A DNA stretch of 64,000 nucleotides from Methanocalculus chunghsingensis (GTDB lineage: Archaea > Halobacteriota > Methanomicrobia > Methanomicrobiales > Methanocorpusculaceae), in the NCBI RefSeq assembly GCF_018132105.1, contig NZ_JWHL01000007.1, positions 20,109 through 84,108 on the forward strand, written 5' to 3'. The notes beneath the pieces were generated by a model. It was not told the DNA's origin and searched no databases. It saw nothing but the letters and a program-made list of their open reading frames with translations. How positions within the stretch are numbered: position 1 is the first letter of the stretch; every line of letters begins with the position of its first letter. Made by a program: the position numbers and the translations under genes. Positions 8,005-16,676 of this stretch are shown piece by piece.

Positions 8005-8941
8005 ATCCCTTAAGACCCTGTTATTCGGTAAACACGACGTCAGTGAGGGGAAGAAGGATGAAAAGCCTGAACCTGCCGCACAGAAGACAGAACCTGTGCA
8101 TGTGGCAGAGAAACCGGCTGACGTAATTGTCGAAAAGAAGGCGTCAATTATACAAGAACCTAAGGAGGAGAAGCCAGTGGCTGAGAAGATTACTGTAGGA
8201 CACGTACACATGAGTGGATGCACCGGGTGTCTGGTGTCCTTTGCAGATAACTATGAAGGATTGTTAACAATTCTTGACAAATATGCGGACCTCGTCTATT
8301 GTCTCACATTAGCAGATGTCCGGCATATCCCAGAGATGGATGTCGCCCTCGTTGAGGGGTCGGTCTGTATCCAGGACCACCTCGCAGTCGAGGAGATCAT
8401 CGAGACGAGAAAGAACGCGAAGATCGTCGTCGCACTCGGTGCCTGCGCCTGCTATGGCAACATCACCAGATTCTGCCGTGGCGGCCAGCAGAACCAGCCT
8501 CAGCATGAGTCGTACCTGCCGATCGGCGATCTCATCGATGTGGATGTCTATATCCCGGGATGTGCACCGACACCACAGCAGATCAGAAATGTCTGTGTTA
8601 TGGCATACCTGCTGCTGAAAGGAAATGATGAACAGAAAGCGCTTGCAGGTGCATACCTGACCCCGCTCATGAACCTTGCAAAGGCAGGCACAGAAGCCTG
8701 TGGCTGTGACATCATGACCCAGGTCATCAACCAGGGTCTTTGCATGGGCTGTGGTTCATGTGCAGCAGCCTGCCCGGTCCGTGCAATCAGCATGGAGTAT
8801 GGCAAGCCCCAGATCGAGCGCGACCTCTGTATCAAATGCGGTGCATGCTATGCCCAGTGCCCACGGAGCTTCTTCAGCTTCGATGTGGTCAACCAGTATG
8901 AGGCGATCATGGACGCGATAGATGGTGCTATGCAGCCCTGA
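7991..8941 (+). CDS. frhG: F420-reducing hydrogenase small subunit gamma, with N-terminal extension
   Basis: FrhG is the electron-transfer subunit linking the NiFe site to FrhB. The hydrogenase small-subunit core starts near residue 66 ([14 protein letters not shown], with Cys77 and Cys80), followed by GACACYGN and [10 protein letters not shown]. Two ferredoxin-type [4Fe-4S] motifs lie near the C-terminus ([12 protein letters not shown] and [12 protein letters not shown]). Residues 1-62 are unusual: a short amphipathic helix [13 protein letters not shown], then a charged, Pro/Lys/Glu-rich linker. A GTG at 8177 (codon 63), preceded by AAGGAGG at 8162-8168, would give a conventional 254-residue FrhG. 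Both starts may be used. FrhB starts 13 nt after the stop. Confidence 0.95.
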   Translation: MGILESLKTLLFGKHDVSEGKKDEKPEPAAQKTEPVHVAEKPADVIVEKKASIIQEPKEEKPVAEKITVGHVHMSGCTGCLVSFADNYEGLLTILDKYADLVYCLTLADVRHIPEMDVALVEGSVCIQDHLAVEEIIETRKNAKIVVALGACACYGNITRFCRGGQQNQPQHESYLPIGDLIDVDVYIPGCAPTPQQIRNVCVMAYLLLKGNDEQKALAGAYLTPLMNLAKAGTEACGCDIMTQVINQGLCMGCGSCAAACPVRAISMEYGKPQIERDLCIKCGACYAQCPRSFFSFDVVNQYEAIMDAIDGAMQP

Positions 8942-8954
8942 GGAGGGAGAAGAA

Positions 8955-9821
8955 ATGGTACTTGGAAACTACAAACAGGTCGTTGCAGCACGCAGCACAG
9001 ACCCCGAGATCCTTCGTGGGTCACAGGACGGCGGTATCGTCACCCAGCTCTTTGCATACGCGCTTGATGCGGGTATCATCGACGGTGCGATCGTTGCCGG
9101 GCCAAGTGACGAACCTTTCAAGCCCGAGCCGATGGTCGCAACCACCCGTGAGGAGCTTATGGCATCCCGCGGCACCCGGTACTCGATCTCTCCGAACATG
9201 GAGTTGATCAAGGAAGTGACCCGAAGCTACGGACTTGACAAAGTTGGTATCGTCGGAACCCCATGCCAGATGCAGGCAATCAGAAAGGGCCAGCTCTATC
9301 CTGTCGGCCTTCGTGATGTCCCTGACAAGATCGCACTTGCAATCGGTATCTTCTGCATGGAGAACTTCCCCTACCAGGGTATCCTCCAGCTCGTTGAAGA
9401 TCACGGCGCAACCAAGATCGACAACGTCAGGAAGCTTGACATTGGAAAGGGCAAGTTCTGGATCCACACCGAGCGCGGCGCAACCGTCGATCTCCCACTG
9501 AAGATCACCCACAAATACGAGCAGCCAGGCTGCCACGTCTGCCTCGACTATGTCGCAAACCTTGCCGACATCTCAACGGGATCGGTCGGAACGCCTGACG
9601 GCTGGTCAACGATCTTTGTGCGGTCCGCAAAGGGTGACGACATCTGGGCAAAGGCGATCGCAGCCGGTGCATTTGAGACAAAGCCGATCGAATCCGTAAA
9701 ACCCGGAATCGACCTTGTCACAAAGCTTGCAACCGACAAGATCACAAAGAACCAGAAGTACCTTGAATCCCGTGCAACTGAGTACGGTGTTGGAAAGGCA
9801 CTTCGGAACCCATACATCTAA
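8955..9821 (+). CDS. frhB: F420-reducing hydrogenase subunit beta (F420-binding)
   Basis: FrhB holds FAD and a [4Fe-4S] cluster and transfers hydride to coenzyme F420. The 288-residue protein shows the FrhB/FdhB family segments [51 protein letters not shown] and the cluster-binding [17 protein letters not shown]. The ATG at 8955 is preceded by AGGAGGGAGAAGAA, an excellent ribosome-binding site. It closes the frhADGB operon and is followed by a T8 run. Confidence 0.96.
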   Translation: MVLGNYKQVVAARSTDPEILRGSQDGGIVTQLFAYALDAGIIDGAIVAGPSDEPFKPEPMVATTREELMASRGTRYSISPNMELIKEVTRSYGLDKVGIVGTPCQMQAIRKGQLYPVGLRDVPDKIALAIGIFCMENFPYQGILQLVEDHGATKIDNVRKLDIGKGKFWIHTERGATVDLPLKITHKYEQPGCHVCLDYVANLADISTGSVGTPDGWSTIFVRSAKGDDIWAKAIAAGAFETKPIESVKPGIDLVTKLATDKITKNQKYLESRATEYGVGKALRNPYI

Positions 9822-9823
9822 TC

Positions 9824-9831
9824 TTTTTTTT
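9824..9831 (+). terminator. T8 terminator after frhB
   Basis: Eight consecutive T residues start 3 nt after the frhB stop, a typical archaeal oligo-T terminator for the frh operon. A new TATA box (about 9884-9890) then serves the next gene. Confidence 0.6.
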
Positions 9832-9914
9832 CAGCACCATTGCAGATACCCTCCGGGTCTGATCCCGGGAACAGACGAAAAGGGGTATAAACTTACTCCA
9901 TCCACATATCAAGG

Positions 9915-10694
9915 ATGGCAGATGATATAATCGAAGAAGAGCCTCTTCTCACCGGGGAACCATCCCTGGATATCCCACCTGCGCCTGACGTGAGCGAAGA
10001 TGCAGATACAGAAGATTCTGCCGGGAACGGGGAGGCATCCGACGAGAGTAGACACCCAACGGTACCTGATGCCTTCATCCGCGATCTGAAAGTATTTGGA
10101 GAGACGATACGAAAGAACCCGGCGGTTGTTGATCAGATTCGCGATGTCCTTGAGTACCATCTCGTTGATCAGACTGACCGGCGGATGTTCGCACGGATCG
10201 TCAATGCCATGACGATGGTGCTTGGACACAGTTCGACGATGGTTGTTGCAACAGCCTGCCATATCAATGCCGCACCATTTTTTGAGGATATCCTCAAACA
10301 TATCGGAGACGATGAGGATGAACGGGCAGCAGTCTCTGTCCTTCAGCACCTGACCGCCCTCTATGGAAACCGTGTGCAGGAGGCATATGCCCTCTCTGTC
10401 GGAACACTTGACGAGGACTGGTTCACCGCAGATATCAATACCTACCGGCGGGAGGGCGAGCATTACTGGATGATCGACCTCTTTCTCAGCCAGTATAACG
10501 GAAAGACCGCACATCTGAAGATGACCCCGGAGTCGCTCTTTCAATTGACGATGATCCTGGTAGGTGAGGCAAGAAAGCTCCCGGCGGATGCTATCGATCC
10601 CAACCTCATCGCACGGTACGCTGATGAGATTGCCGCCTTTGAAAGTCGTTTTTCAGTCAAAAGAGATGAGTGTGCACCACCCGGATATGCCTGA
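9915..10694 (+). CDS. Conserved protein of unknown function with acidic N-terminus
   Basis: I do not recognise this 259-residue protein. Residues 1-50 are acidic and of low complexity (IIEEEPLL...SEDADTEDSAGNG) and probably disordered. From about residue 55 it is predicted mostly helical and soluble, with no membrane segment, no cysteine cluster and no catalytic signature that I can name. A TATA box at about 9884-9890 (GGTATAAA) lies 25-30 nt before the ATG, so the mRNA is probably leaderless. It has its own promoter after the frh terminator, so a link to the hydrogenase is not shown. It converges with the DUF2124 gene. Confidence 0.75.
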   Translation: MADDIIEEEPLLTGEPSLDIPPAPDVSEDADTEDSAGNGEASDESRHPTVPDAFIRDLKVFGETIRKNPAVVDQIRDVLEYHLVDQTDRRMFARIVNAMTMVLGHSSTMVVATACHINAAPFFEDILKHIGDDEDERAAVSVLQHLTALYGNRVQEAYALSVGTLDEDWFTADINTYRREGEHYWMIDLFLSQYNGKTAHLKMTPESLFQLTMILVGEARKLPADAIDPNLIARYADEIAAFESRFSVKRDECAPPGYA

Positions 10695-10728
10695 TGAGGG
10701 GAAACCCCCTCACCATTTCCGACAATAT

Positions 10729-11211
10729 CTATACATTTTTTGTAATCGTTACCGGATTGATGGTGGCATCGATGAGAAGCTCAAAGTCTATCTGATCGAG
10801 CCATCCCGACTTCTCAAACATGCTCATGAAACAGACACCTCCAGCAGGTACGTCATGCCGGGATATGACAGCGGCCGCCTCTTCTGCAGTCACCGGAACA
10901 CCAGGCATGGCAAGACCCCCCATCATGATGATGATTGCGGGATCGACCTCTGTCTTCTCTCCAACCTGCATACCAATGCCGGACACAGGGTGAAGACTGT
11001 GGGCTTCGGCCTCATTGAGGAGCGGGACAAAGACATTTTTCAGGCCAAGATCCCGCGTGGCATATGAAAGTAGTTCAACAAATGGCGTACATGTTCCAGA
11101 ACACCCATAATAGACGATCTGAGAGCCTTCTGGAAGCTGTTTTCCCGCAAGATACTCCTTAAAGGGACGGAGCATCCCCGGAACTCCGGTCAATGTGGAA
11201 ACTGTACTCAT
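10729..11211 (-). CDS. DUF2124-family protein
   Basis: This 160-residue protein resembles the archaeal DUF2124 family, whose function is unknown. It has a Rossmann-like alternation: GSQIVYYGCSGTCTPFVELLSY near the N-terminus with a Cys pair, then KNVFVPLLNEAEAH and AIIIMMGGLAMPG. The ATG at 11211 is chosen because GGAG lies 6-7 nt upstream; a longer frame would add 18 residues. It is divergent from the antiporter operon and shares a promoter region containing TTTATAAAT, which could act in both directions. No function is inferred. Confidence 0.75.
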   Translation of the reverse strand: MSTVSTLTGVPGMLRPFKEYLAGKQLPEGSQIVYYGCSGTCTPFVELLSYATRDLGLKNVFVPLLNEAEAHSLHPVSGIGMQVGEKTEVDPAIIIMMGGLAMPGVPVTAEEAAAVISRHDVPAGGVCFMSMFEKSGWLDQIDFELLIDATINPVTITKNV

Positions 11212-11244
11212 GGTAATCTCCGGATGATACTCTGGAGACACAGA

Positions 11245-11252
11245 TTTATAAA
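11245..11252. promoter_or_regulatory. Shared TATA box between DUF2124 gene and antiporter operon
   Basis: The near-palindromic TTTATAAA lies in the 86-137 nt spacer between the divergent genes at roughly equal distance from both starts. It is a candidate TATA element for either or both directions. Confidence 0.4.
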
Positions 11253-11348
11253 TGAAACCCTCCAATTTAGAAACAAAGAGATAGCGGAGGGTTCATAATA
11301 GCAACAGATACGGGAAGACCATCACGAACCGGACAGGCACTGACATTC

Positions 11349-11816
11349 GTGATACTGATGATCTTCTGGCTCATCCTCTCAGGATACCTCGATCTCTTCC
11401 ATATCACAGCAGGAATCATCTGTTGTGGGATCGTGACGCTCATCTCAGGAGATCTCTTCTTCAGATCCGACGTTCACCTCATCAGATCTGCCGGGAGATT
11501 TCTTCGATTCCTTCTGTATATCCCCCGGCTGATGGTTGCCATCCTCTATGCCAATATCGATGTTGCATACCGGATCCTCCATCCTGCGATGCCGATCGAC
11601 CCGGGGTTCATCACGGTCGATACACCATTTACAGGTGATGTACTCAGAACTGCATTCGCCAATTCAATGACCCTCACACCGGGAACAGTCACCATAGACG
11701 TCACCGGGGGGACATTTCTGGTACATGCCATCGTCAGGGATGTATCAGAGAGAGATCTGCTGGAGGAACGCAATATTCAGAAGAATCTGGCGAGGATATT
11801 CGGTGAAAGGTCATGA
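11349..11816 (+). CDS. mnhE: Mrp/Mnh-type Na+/H+ antiporter subunit E (MbhA-like)
   Basis: This is a membrane subunit of a Mrp-type cation/proton antiporter complex. The N-terminus IFWLILSGYLDLFHITAGIICCGIV is characteristic of MnhE, followed by RFLLYIPRLMVAILYANIDVAYRILHP and the conserved NSMTLTPGTVTIDV. The listed start is the first standard codon (GTG at 11349), but it has no ribosome-binding site and cuts into the first membrane helix. The open frame continues upstream, and GGAGG at 11286-11290 sits 7 nt before an ATA at 11298. Initiation there would add 17 residues. It overlaps mnhF by 4 nt and heads the operon. Confidence 0.9.
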   Translation: MILMIFWLILSGYLDLFHITAGIICCGIVTLISGDLFFRSDVHLIRSAGRFLRFLLYIPRLMVAILYANIDVAYRILHPAMPIDPGFITVDTPFTGDVLRTAFANSMTLTPGTVTIDVTGGTFLVHAIVRDVSERDLLEERNIQKNLARIFGERS

Positions 11817-12076
11817 TCGACATCTTCCATGCAAGCGCAATCATCCTGATCCTGACAATCTTCCTCTGCCTCTATCGTGTCATTGCAGGACCAGGGGTGG
11901 AGAACCGGCTGATCGCGGTCAATACCGTCGGAACAAAGACGATCATCCTCCTTGTGATCATCGGATTCATCTACGACCGCCCGTTATTCATTGATATCTC
12001 GATCATCTATGCGATGATTAACTTCATTGCAGCACTTGCTATCGCAAAATATCTCAGGAGGGGATGTATATGTTAA
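11813..12076 (+). CDS. mnhF: Mrp/Mnh-type antiporter subunit F (MbhB-like)
   Basis: An 87-residue membrane protein with three predicted helices, typical of MnhF/MrpF. The segment FLCLYRVIAGPGVENRLIAVNTVGTKTI contains the family signature RVIAGP..xxRxxAxNtxGt. It overlaps mnhE by 4 nt and mnhG by about 7 nt, so translation is probably coupled. It is expected to be an essential structural subunit of the antiporter membrane domain. Confidence 0.9.
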   Translation: MIDIFHASAIILILTIFLCLYRVIAGPGVENRLIAVNTVGTKTIILLVIIGFIYDRPLFIDISIIYAMINFIAALAIAKYLRRGCIC

Positions 12077-12378
12077 ACACGGTAGCCCTCATCTTCATCT
12101 TCATCGGCCTCTTCTTCATGGTCGTTGGTGCCGTGGGCCTGATCAGACTCCCTGACTTCTATACCCGTGCCCATGCAAGCGGTAAGTGCGATACCCTCGG
12201 AGAAGGGATGATGCTGATTGGATTTATTCTCTACGAGGGAATGACGCTGATCGCAGTGAAACTGCTGCTCCTGGCAATCTTCATCTTCATCTCTTCACCA
12301 ACGGCGGTGCATGCCCTCGTCAACGCCGCACATGCACGCGGGATCAGGCCATGGACAAAAGGGGAGGAGCGGCGATGA
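12070..12378 (+). CDS. mnhG: Mrp/Mnh-type antiporter subunit G (MbhC-like)
   Basis: A roughly 102-residue membrane protein with three helices. The MnhG signature VVGAVGLIRLPDFYTRAHASGKCDTLGEGMM is clear. Start choice: AGGAGG at 12056-12061 is 8 nt from the ATG at 12070 but only 2 nt from the ATG at 12064, so 12070 is preferred. The 3' end overlaps the next gene by 4 nt. Confidence 0.9.
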   Translation: MLNTVALIFIFIGLFFMVVGAVGLIRLPDFYTRAHASGKCDTLGEGMMLIGFILYEGMTLIAVKLLLLAIFIFISSPTAVHALVNAAHARGIRPWTKGEERR

Positions 12379-12620
12379 TCTGGGAGCTTGATTTTGCCCT
12401 TCTCCTCTTCATGATCTGCTGCGCCATTGCGGCGATCACCGTCCGGGATCTCCTCCATGCAACCATCATCCTCGCTGCATACTCGCTGATCATGACTGTC
12501 CTCTGGGCAGAGATGAATGCTGTTGACGTTGCATTCACCGAAGCAGCCGTCGGAGCCGGAATCACGACTGTACTCTTTATCGCGGCAATATCACGAACCA
12601 GAAGGAGTTCATCAGATTGA
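12375..12620 (+). CDS. DUF4040/MbhD-like antiporter subunit
   Basis: An 81-residue membrane protein corresponding to the DUF4040 domain, which is fused near the C-terminus of MrpA in bacteria and is separate as MbhD in archaeal membrane-bound hydrogenases. It has three predicted helices, with AITVRDLLHATIILAAYSLIMTVLW and the conserved acidic stretch MNAVDVAFTEAAVGAGITTVLF. In Mrp/Mbh complexes this segment lines part of the ion path. It overlaps both neighbours by 4 nt. Confidence 0.85.
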   Translation: MIWELDFALLLFMICCAIAAITVRDLLHATIILAAYSLIMTVLWAEMNAVDVAFTEAAVGAGITTVLFIAAISRTRRSSSD

Positions 12621-12892
12621 GGACCAAGGCCTTAGTTGCAGTCATCTTCATCGGCATCATCCTCTTCTGGGCAGTTGAGGATATGCCGGCATTTGGAGAC
12701 CCTGACTCCCCTGCAACCAGGTATACCGGGGAGATGTTCATCCAGGAGGCGCAGAAGGATACCGGAATTGCAAACATCGTCACTGCGATTCTCGTCAGTT
12801 ATCGTGGATTTGATACACTTGGAGAGGTCATAGTCATCTTCACAGCCGGCATCTCTGTTGCCCTCCTGCTCCGTCGTGGAGGCAGATTATGA
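12617..12892 (+). CDS. MbhE-like antiporter subunit (MrpA C-terminal segment)
   Basis: A 91-residue membrane protein equivalent to MbhE or the extreme C-terminal part of MrpA. It has an N-terminal helix (ALVAVIFIGIILFWAV), a polar segment with DTGIANIVTAILVSYRGFDTLGEVIVIF, and a final helix ending LLLRRGG. The ILVSYRGFDTLGE motif is strongly conserved in this group. The TTG start overlaps the preceding gene by 4 nt. As a separate gene it shows the split, Mbh-like arrangement of this locus. Confidence 0.85.
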   Translation: MRTKALVAVIFIGIILFWAVEDMPAFGDPDSPATRYTGEMFIQEAQKDTGIANIVTAILVSYRGFDTLGEVIVIFTAGISVALLLRRGGRL

Positions 12893-13320
12893 GGGAGAAT
12901 GTCGTTATCAGGACGGTGAGCCGTCTTGCGGTTCCGTTCATCCAGCTCTTCGGCCTCTATGTCATCGCCCATGGGGCATCGGGACCGGGTGGGGGGTTTC
13001 AGGGAGGAGTGGCCTTTGCCGCGGCCTTCATCCTGATGATCATCGCCTTTGGGATCGCGGATGTCAGAAAGAGGATCAATAACAGGGGGATCATGATCTT
13101 CTCGATCTTCGGAATTGCCCTCTATGCTGCCGTCGGGCTTCTCTCCATCCTCTATGCAGGCAACTTCCTCCAGCTGAATGTGATCGAGGCGGCACTCGGG
13201 ATACCCCACCTTCATGGAATTTTGATCGATATTGCAGAAGCAGGTATCGGAATCACCGTCATGGCGATCATGATCTCGATCATTTATGATATGGCAGATA
13301 CAGGAGGTGAGTCGGCGTGA
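12889..13320 (+). CDS. mnhB: Mrp/Mnh-type antiporter subunit B (MbhF-like)
   Basis: A 143-residue membrane protein with the MnhB signature IQLFGLYVIAHGASGPGGGFQGGVAFAAAFIL. Four helices are predicted. Conserved features include the GHxxPGGGFxGG-type loop, here AHGASGPGGGFQGG. It follows the MbhE-like gene with a 4-nt overlap and precedes mnhC with another, as in archaeal Mbh operons. Confidence 0.9.
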   Translation: MRENVVIRTVSRLAVPFIQLFGLYVIAHGASGPGGGFQGGVAFAAAFILMIIAFGIADVRKRINNRGIMIFSIFGIALYAAVGLLSILYAGNFLQLNVIEAALGIPHLHGILIDIAEAGIGITVMAIMISIIYDMADTGGESA

Positions 13321-13694
13321 TCGAAGTCATCTTTGATCTCTTCACTTCACATTACAACTACTGGATGGCTATTATCCTGATGCTCATCGGACTCTATGCG
13401 TTAATAGCAAAACAGAACCTGGTCAAGAAGATCATCGGGCTGAATATCTTCCAGACGGCAATATTCCTCTTTTATATCTCTTTTGCAGAGGTTACCGGAG
13501 GAACCGCGCCAGTCTACCTGCCGGAGGGGGCCGAGGCACTCTATGTCAATCCACTCCCCCATGTCCTGATCCTGACCGCCATCGTCGTCGGCGTAAGTAT
13601 CACCGCCGTTGCCCTCTCGCTTATCGTACGAATCTATGAAGAATATGGTGTCATGGATGAAGATGAGCTGATGAAGGTGGTGAGGGAGCGATGA
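13317..13694 (+). CDS. mnhC: Mrp/Mnh-type antiporter subunit C (MbhG-like, NuoK-like)
   Basis: A 125-residue homologue of NuoK/MnhC with three membrane helices. Family landmarks are IGLYALIAKQNLVKKIIGLNIFQTAIFLF in the first part and PLPHVLILTAIVVGVSITAVALSL in the last helix. Between them is the loop GGTAPVYLPEGAEALYVNPLP. It overlaps both neighbours by 4 nt. Confidence 0.92.
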   Translation: MIEVIFDLFTSHYNYWMAIILMLIGLYALIAKQNLVKKIIGLNIFQTAIFLFYISFAEVTGGTAPVYLPEGAEALYVNPLPHVLILTAIVVGVSITAVALSLIVRIYEEYGVMDEDELMKVVRER

Positions 13695-15184
13695 GCATCA
13701 TGGAACAACTCCCGGTTCTTCTGATCATCGGCCCGATCATCGCCGCACTCATCATCCTGGCAGCCGGATGGCATGACCGCCGGCTCTGTTATCCGGTTAT
13801 GCTCCTCTCGATCACCGGCCAGTTCATCGCATCACTCGTTCTGCTCCTGCAGGTGATACAGGACGGAACCATCCGGTACTATCTTGGGGGCTGGGCTCCG
13901 CCGCTTGGTATTGAGCTTGTCATCGACAGCTTCAGCGGCTTTATTCTCTCCACCATCATGCTCCTCGCCCTGCTTGCGATCGTCTATGCACGAAGAAGTG
14001 TGGAGGCAGAGGTTCCGGCAGAGAAAATTGTATCATTCTACGTGCTGGTCCAGCTCCTCATCATCGGCCTCGTCGGGATGACGATCACCGGGGATGTCTT
14101 TAACCTTTATGTCTTCCTTGAGATCTCCTCAATTGCGACATATACCCTGATCGCAGGGACACGAAGCCCGCGATCATATGTCGCTGGCTTCAACTATCTC
14201 ATCATGGGATCGATCGCGGCAGGATTCATCCTGCTCGGCATTGGCTATCTCTATGTCGCGACCGGAACGCTGAATATGGCAGAGATTGCGATGCTCCTTC
14301 CTGCATCCTATGAACTCTCAACGGTCCATGCGGCATTTCTCTTCCTGATGATCGGGTTCTCCATCAAGGCAGCCTTCTTCCCGCTCCATCTCTGGCTCCC
14401 TGATGCATATACCGAATCACCATCCGCAGTAACGGTGATCATCTCAACCGTGATGGCGAAGGTGAGTGTCTATGCGATGATCCGGATCCTCTTTACGATC
14501 TTCACAACAGCCTACATCATCGAGAGTTTCCCGGTAACTGAGTTCATCCTCCTGATCGCAACGATTGCAATCGTTGCCGGGGCCATCCTCGCAATTGCAC
14601 AGAATGATCTCAAACGGATGCTCGCATACTCAAGCATCAGCCAGATCGGCTACATCATGTTCGCCGTCGGTGTCGCCAACCAGATCGCACTCGAAGGAGG
14701 TCTCCTTCATATCCTCGGCCATGCGATGATGAAGGGATGCCTCTTCATGGTCGCCGGACTGATCATCTATCGGATGGGGACATCGAATATGCTCGAGTTG
14801 CGGGGGGTTGCAGGGACGATGCCGATATCATGTGCGGCATTTGCCCTTGCAGGTGCCTCGATGATCGGGATTCCACCGACGATCGGCTTCATGAGCAAAT
14901 ACTACCTTGTCCTCGGTGCATTTGAAGCAGGCTACTGGCTCTATGCAGCAGTCCTGTTAATCGGGAGCCTGCTTGCTGCCGGGTATATCTGGCGGTTCAT
15001 CGAGATCGCGTACTTTGGGGATCATCATCACAAGGGAGACCAGACAACAACACCTGAAGGGCCGATCTCGATGATCGCCCCGATGGTCTGTCTTGCACTC
15101 CTCTGTCTCATCCTCGGCATCTTTGTGGAGATGCCGATGGAGATCATCGGCCCTGCTGCAATGATCCTCCTTGGAGGTATCTGA
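13691..15184 (+). CDS. mnhD: Mrp/Mnh-type antiporter subunit D (MbhH-like, NuoN/M-like)
   Basis: A 497-residue member of the proton-pumping NuoL/M/N family with about 14 membrane helices. The conserved core includes FSIKAAFFPLHLWLPDAYTESPSAVTVIISTVMAKVSVYA, which carries the key lysine and proline of the broken helix, and LKRMLAYSSISQIGYIMFAVGV. The later segment HAMMKGCLFMVAGLIIYRMG also bears a conserved lysine. It is the ion-channel subunit D of the Mrp complex and is followed 1 nt later by another family member. Confidence 0.93.
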   Translation: MSIMEQLPVLLIIGPIIAALIILAAGWHDRRLCYPVMLLSITGQFIASLVLLLQVIQDGTIRYYLGGWAPPLGIELVIDSFSGFILSTIMLLALLAIVYARRSVEAEVPAEKIVSFYVLVQLLIIGLVGMTITGDVFNLYVFLEISSIATYTLIAGTRSPRSYVAGFNYLIMGSIAAGFILLGIGYLYVATGTLNMAEIAMLLPASYELSTVHAAFLFLMIGFSIKAAFFPLHLWLPDAYTESPSAVTVIISTVMAKVSVYAMIRILFTIFTTAYIIESFPVTEFILLIATIAIVAGAILAIAQNDLKRMLAYSSISQIGYIMFAVGVANQIALEGGLLHILGHAMMKGCLFMVAGLIIYRMGTSNMLELRGVAGTMPISCAAFALAGASMIGIPPTIGFMSKYYLVLGAFEAGYWLYAAVLLIGSLLAAGYIWRFIEIAYFGDHHHKGDQTTTPEGPISMIAPMVCLALLCLILGIFVEMPMEIIGPAAMILLGGI

Positions 15185-15185
15185 G

Positions 15186-16676
15186 ATGGGAGATATCCCC
15201 GGCATCCTTCCGGCAGTGACGATCGCAATTCCACTCCTTGCATCAGTTCTGATCCTGATCACCGGACGATATGAAAATCTCAGGGAGAGTGTCACGATCG
15301 TGGCAGCTGTCGCTATGCTCGGAACAGTCCTTGCGATGCTCCCATCAGTCCTCCAGGGGAACCGGATCACCCTTCTGATCATACCGATGGTTCCGGGCGG
15401 GGACTTCGCCCTGAAGGTCGATGCCTTCGGGATGGTCTTTGCCCTGACGGGAGCAGTCCTCTGGCTCTTAAATTCGTTGTATGCCATCGGCTATATGAGA
15501 GGGCTCAAGGAGCATGCACAGACGAGATTCTTCTTCTGCATGGCAGTTGCAATCGCTGCTGCGATAGGGATTGCATTCTCCGCCAACCTGCTGACCCTCT
15601 TCGTATTCTATGAGATCCTGACCATCATCACCTATCCGCTCGTCGTCCATATCGAGACACCCGAGGCGATGAGGGCAGGCAGAAAATATCTTGCATATCT
15701 CCTTGTCGGAGGGATATTCCTCCTTGCAGCCGTCATCCTGACGTACCTGCTCACCGGAACAACGGCCTTTGTTCCAGGCGGATTCCTCGAGGGTACCGGA
15801 TCCCCGGTTGTCCTGCAGATCCTCTTCCTCCTCTTCATGGTCGGATTTGTAAAGGCAGCATGGATGCCACTCCATGCATGGCTCCCGGCGGCGATGATCG
15901 CCCCCACGCCGGTCTCGGCATTTCTTCATGCCGTCGCGGTCGTGACGGCGGGAGTCTTTGGTATCGTCAGAATCGCCGGCTGGGTCTATGGGATGGACCT
16001 CATGGCGGCACTCGGCCTTGGAACGCTCCTTGCTGTGATCGCATCCTTTACCATCATCGTCGCATCCCTCTTCGCCCTCACTGAGGATAACCTCAAGCGG
16101 AGGCTTGCCTACTCGACGGTGAGCCAGCTCTCCTACATCCTCCTTGGCGTATCGATGCTCTCCATCGCCGGGATGACCGGAGCGATGGCGCATATCCCAA
16201 TCCATGCATTCCTCAAGATCACCCTCTTCTTTGTCGCGGGTGCGATCATCGTATCCGCCGGAAAAGAATCGATATCGGATATGAAGGGGCTCTTCCAGAA
16301 GATGCCGGTGACAGTGCTGATGTTTTCTGCAGCCGGTATTGGGATCTGCGGTCTCCCTCCGCTCGCCGGAATCATCAGCAAGATCTACCTGGCAATCGGG
16401 GCGGTGGAAGGCGGGGTGCCGATTCTGCTTATCGTTATCATCGTCAGTGCCGTCTTAAACGCTTCCTATTTCTTTCCGATTATCTACACGATGATCGTGG
16501 AGAAGCCGGAGAAAGAAGATGCCCTCCATGATGTATCAGAACCCCCACTGACGATGCTCGTTCCAATAATCCTCACCGCAACGATATCCCTGCTTATCTT
16601 CTTCTTCCCGACGATGCCGTTCCTCGATCTCATCGGGATCGCCGTCGCTGAGATCACCGGAGGAATGATACCATGA
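15186..16676 (+). CDS. NuoL/M/N-family antiporter subunit (second channel subunit)
   Basis: A 496-residue polytopic membrane protein of the NuoL/M/MrpD family. Diagnostic stretches are FVKAAWMPLHAWLPAAMIAPTPVSAFLHAVAVVTAGVFG, LKRRLAYSTVSQLSYILLGVS and HAFLKITLFFVAGAIIVSAG, so the essential lysines and the PTPVSAFLH motif are present. The PTPVSAFLHA motif with two histidines resembles NuoL/MrpA more than MrpD. The start ATG at 15186 has GGAGG at 15173-15177. It follows mnhD directly and overlaps the next gene by 4 nt. It may replace the missing N-terminal part of MrpA. Confidence 0.88.
   Translation: MGDIPGILPAVTIAIPLLASVLILITGRYENLRESVTIVAAVAMLGTVLAMLPSVLQGNRITLLIIPMVPGGDFALKVDAFGMVFALTGAVLWLLNSLYAIGYMRGLKEHAQTRFFFCMAVAIAAAIGIAFSANLLTLFVFYEILTIITYPLVVHIETPEAMRAGRKYLAYLLVGGIFLLAAVILTYLLTGTTAFVPGGFLEGTGSPVVLQILFLLFMVGFVKAAWMPLHAWLPAAMIAPTPVSAFLHAVAVVTAGVFGIVRIAGWVYGMDLMAALGLGTLLAVIASFTIIVASLFALTEDNLKRRLAYSTVSQLSYILLGVSMLSIAGMTGAMAHIPIHAFLKITLFFVAGAIIVSAGKESISDMKGLFQKMPVTVLMFSAAGIGICGLPPLAGIISKIYLAIGAVEGGVPILLIVIIVSAVLNASYFFPIIYTMIVEKPEKEDALHDVSEPPLTMLVPIILTATISLLIFFFPTMPFLDLIGIAVAEITGGMIP

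Noticed and set aside
10564..11067. 167-codon plus-strand frame across the end of the unknown gene into the DUF2124 gene
   Set aside because: It overlaps two supported genes on different frames and strands, and its composition (His/Arg-rich) is that of a shadow frame.
11256..11293. Possible hairpin hiding the mnhE ribosome-binding site (AACCCTCC with GGAGGGTT)
   Set aside because: The only TATA box seen (11245-11252) would start transcription around 11272, downstream of the left arm, so the arm would not be in the mRNA.
15468..16205. A 245-codon open frame on the minus strand opposite the antiporter subunit
   Set aside because: It has the Asp/Arg/His/Gly-rich composition of a shadow frame opposite hydrophobic membrane-protein codons, and lies fully inside a well-supported gene.
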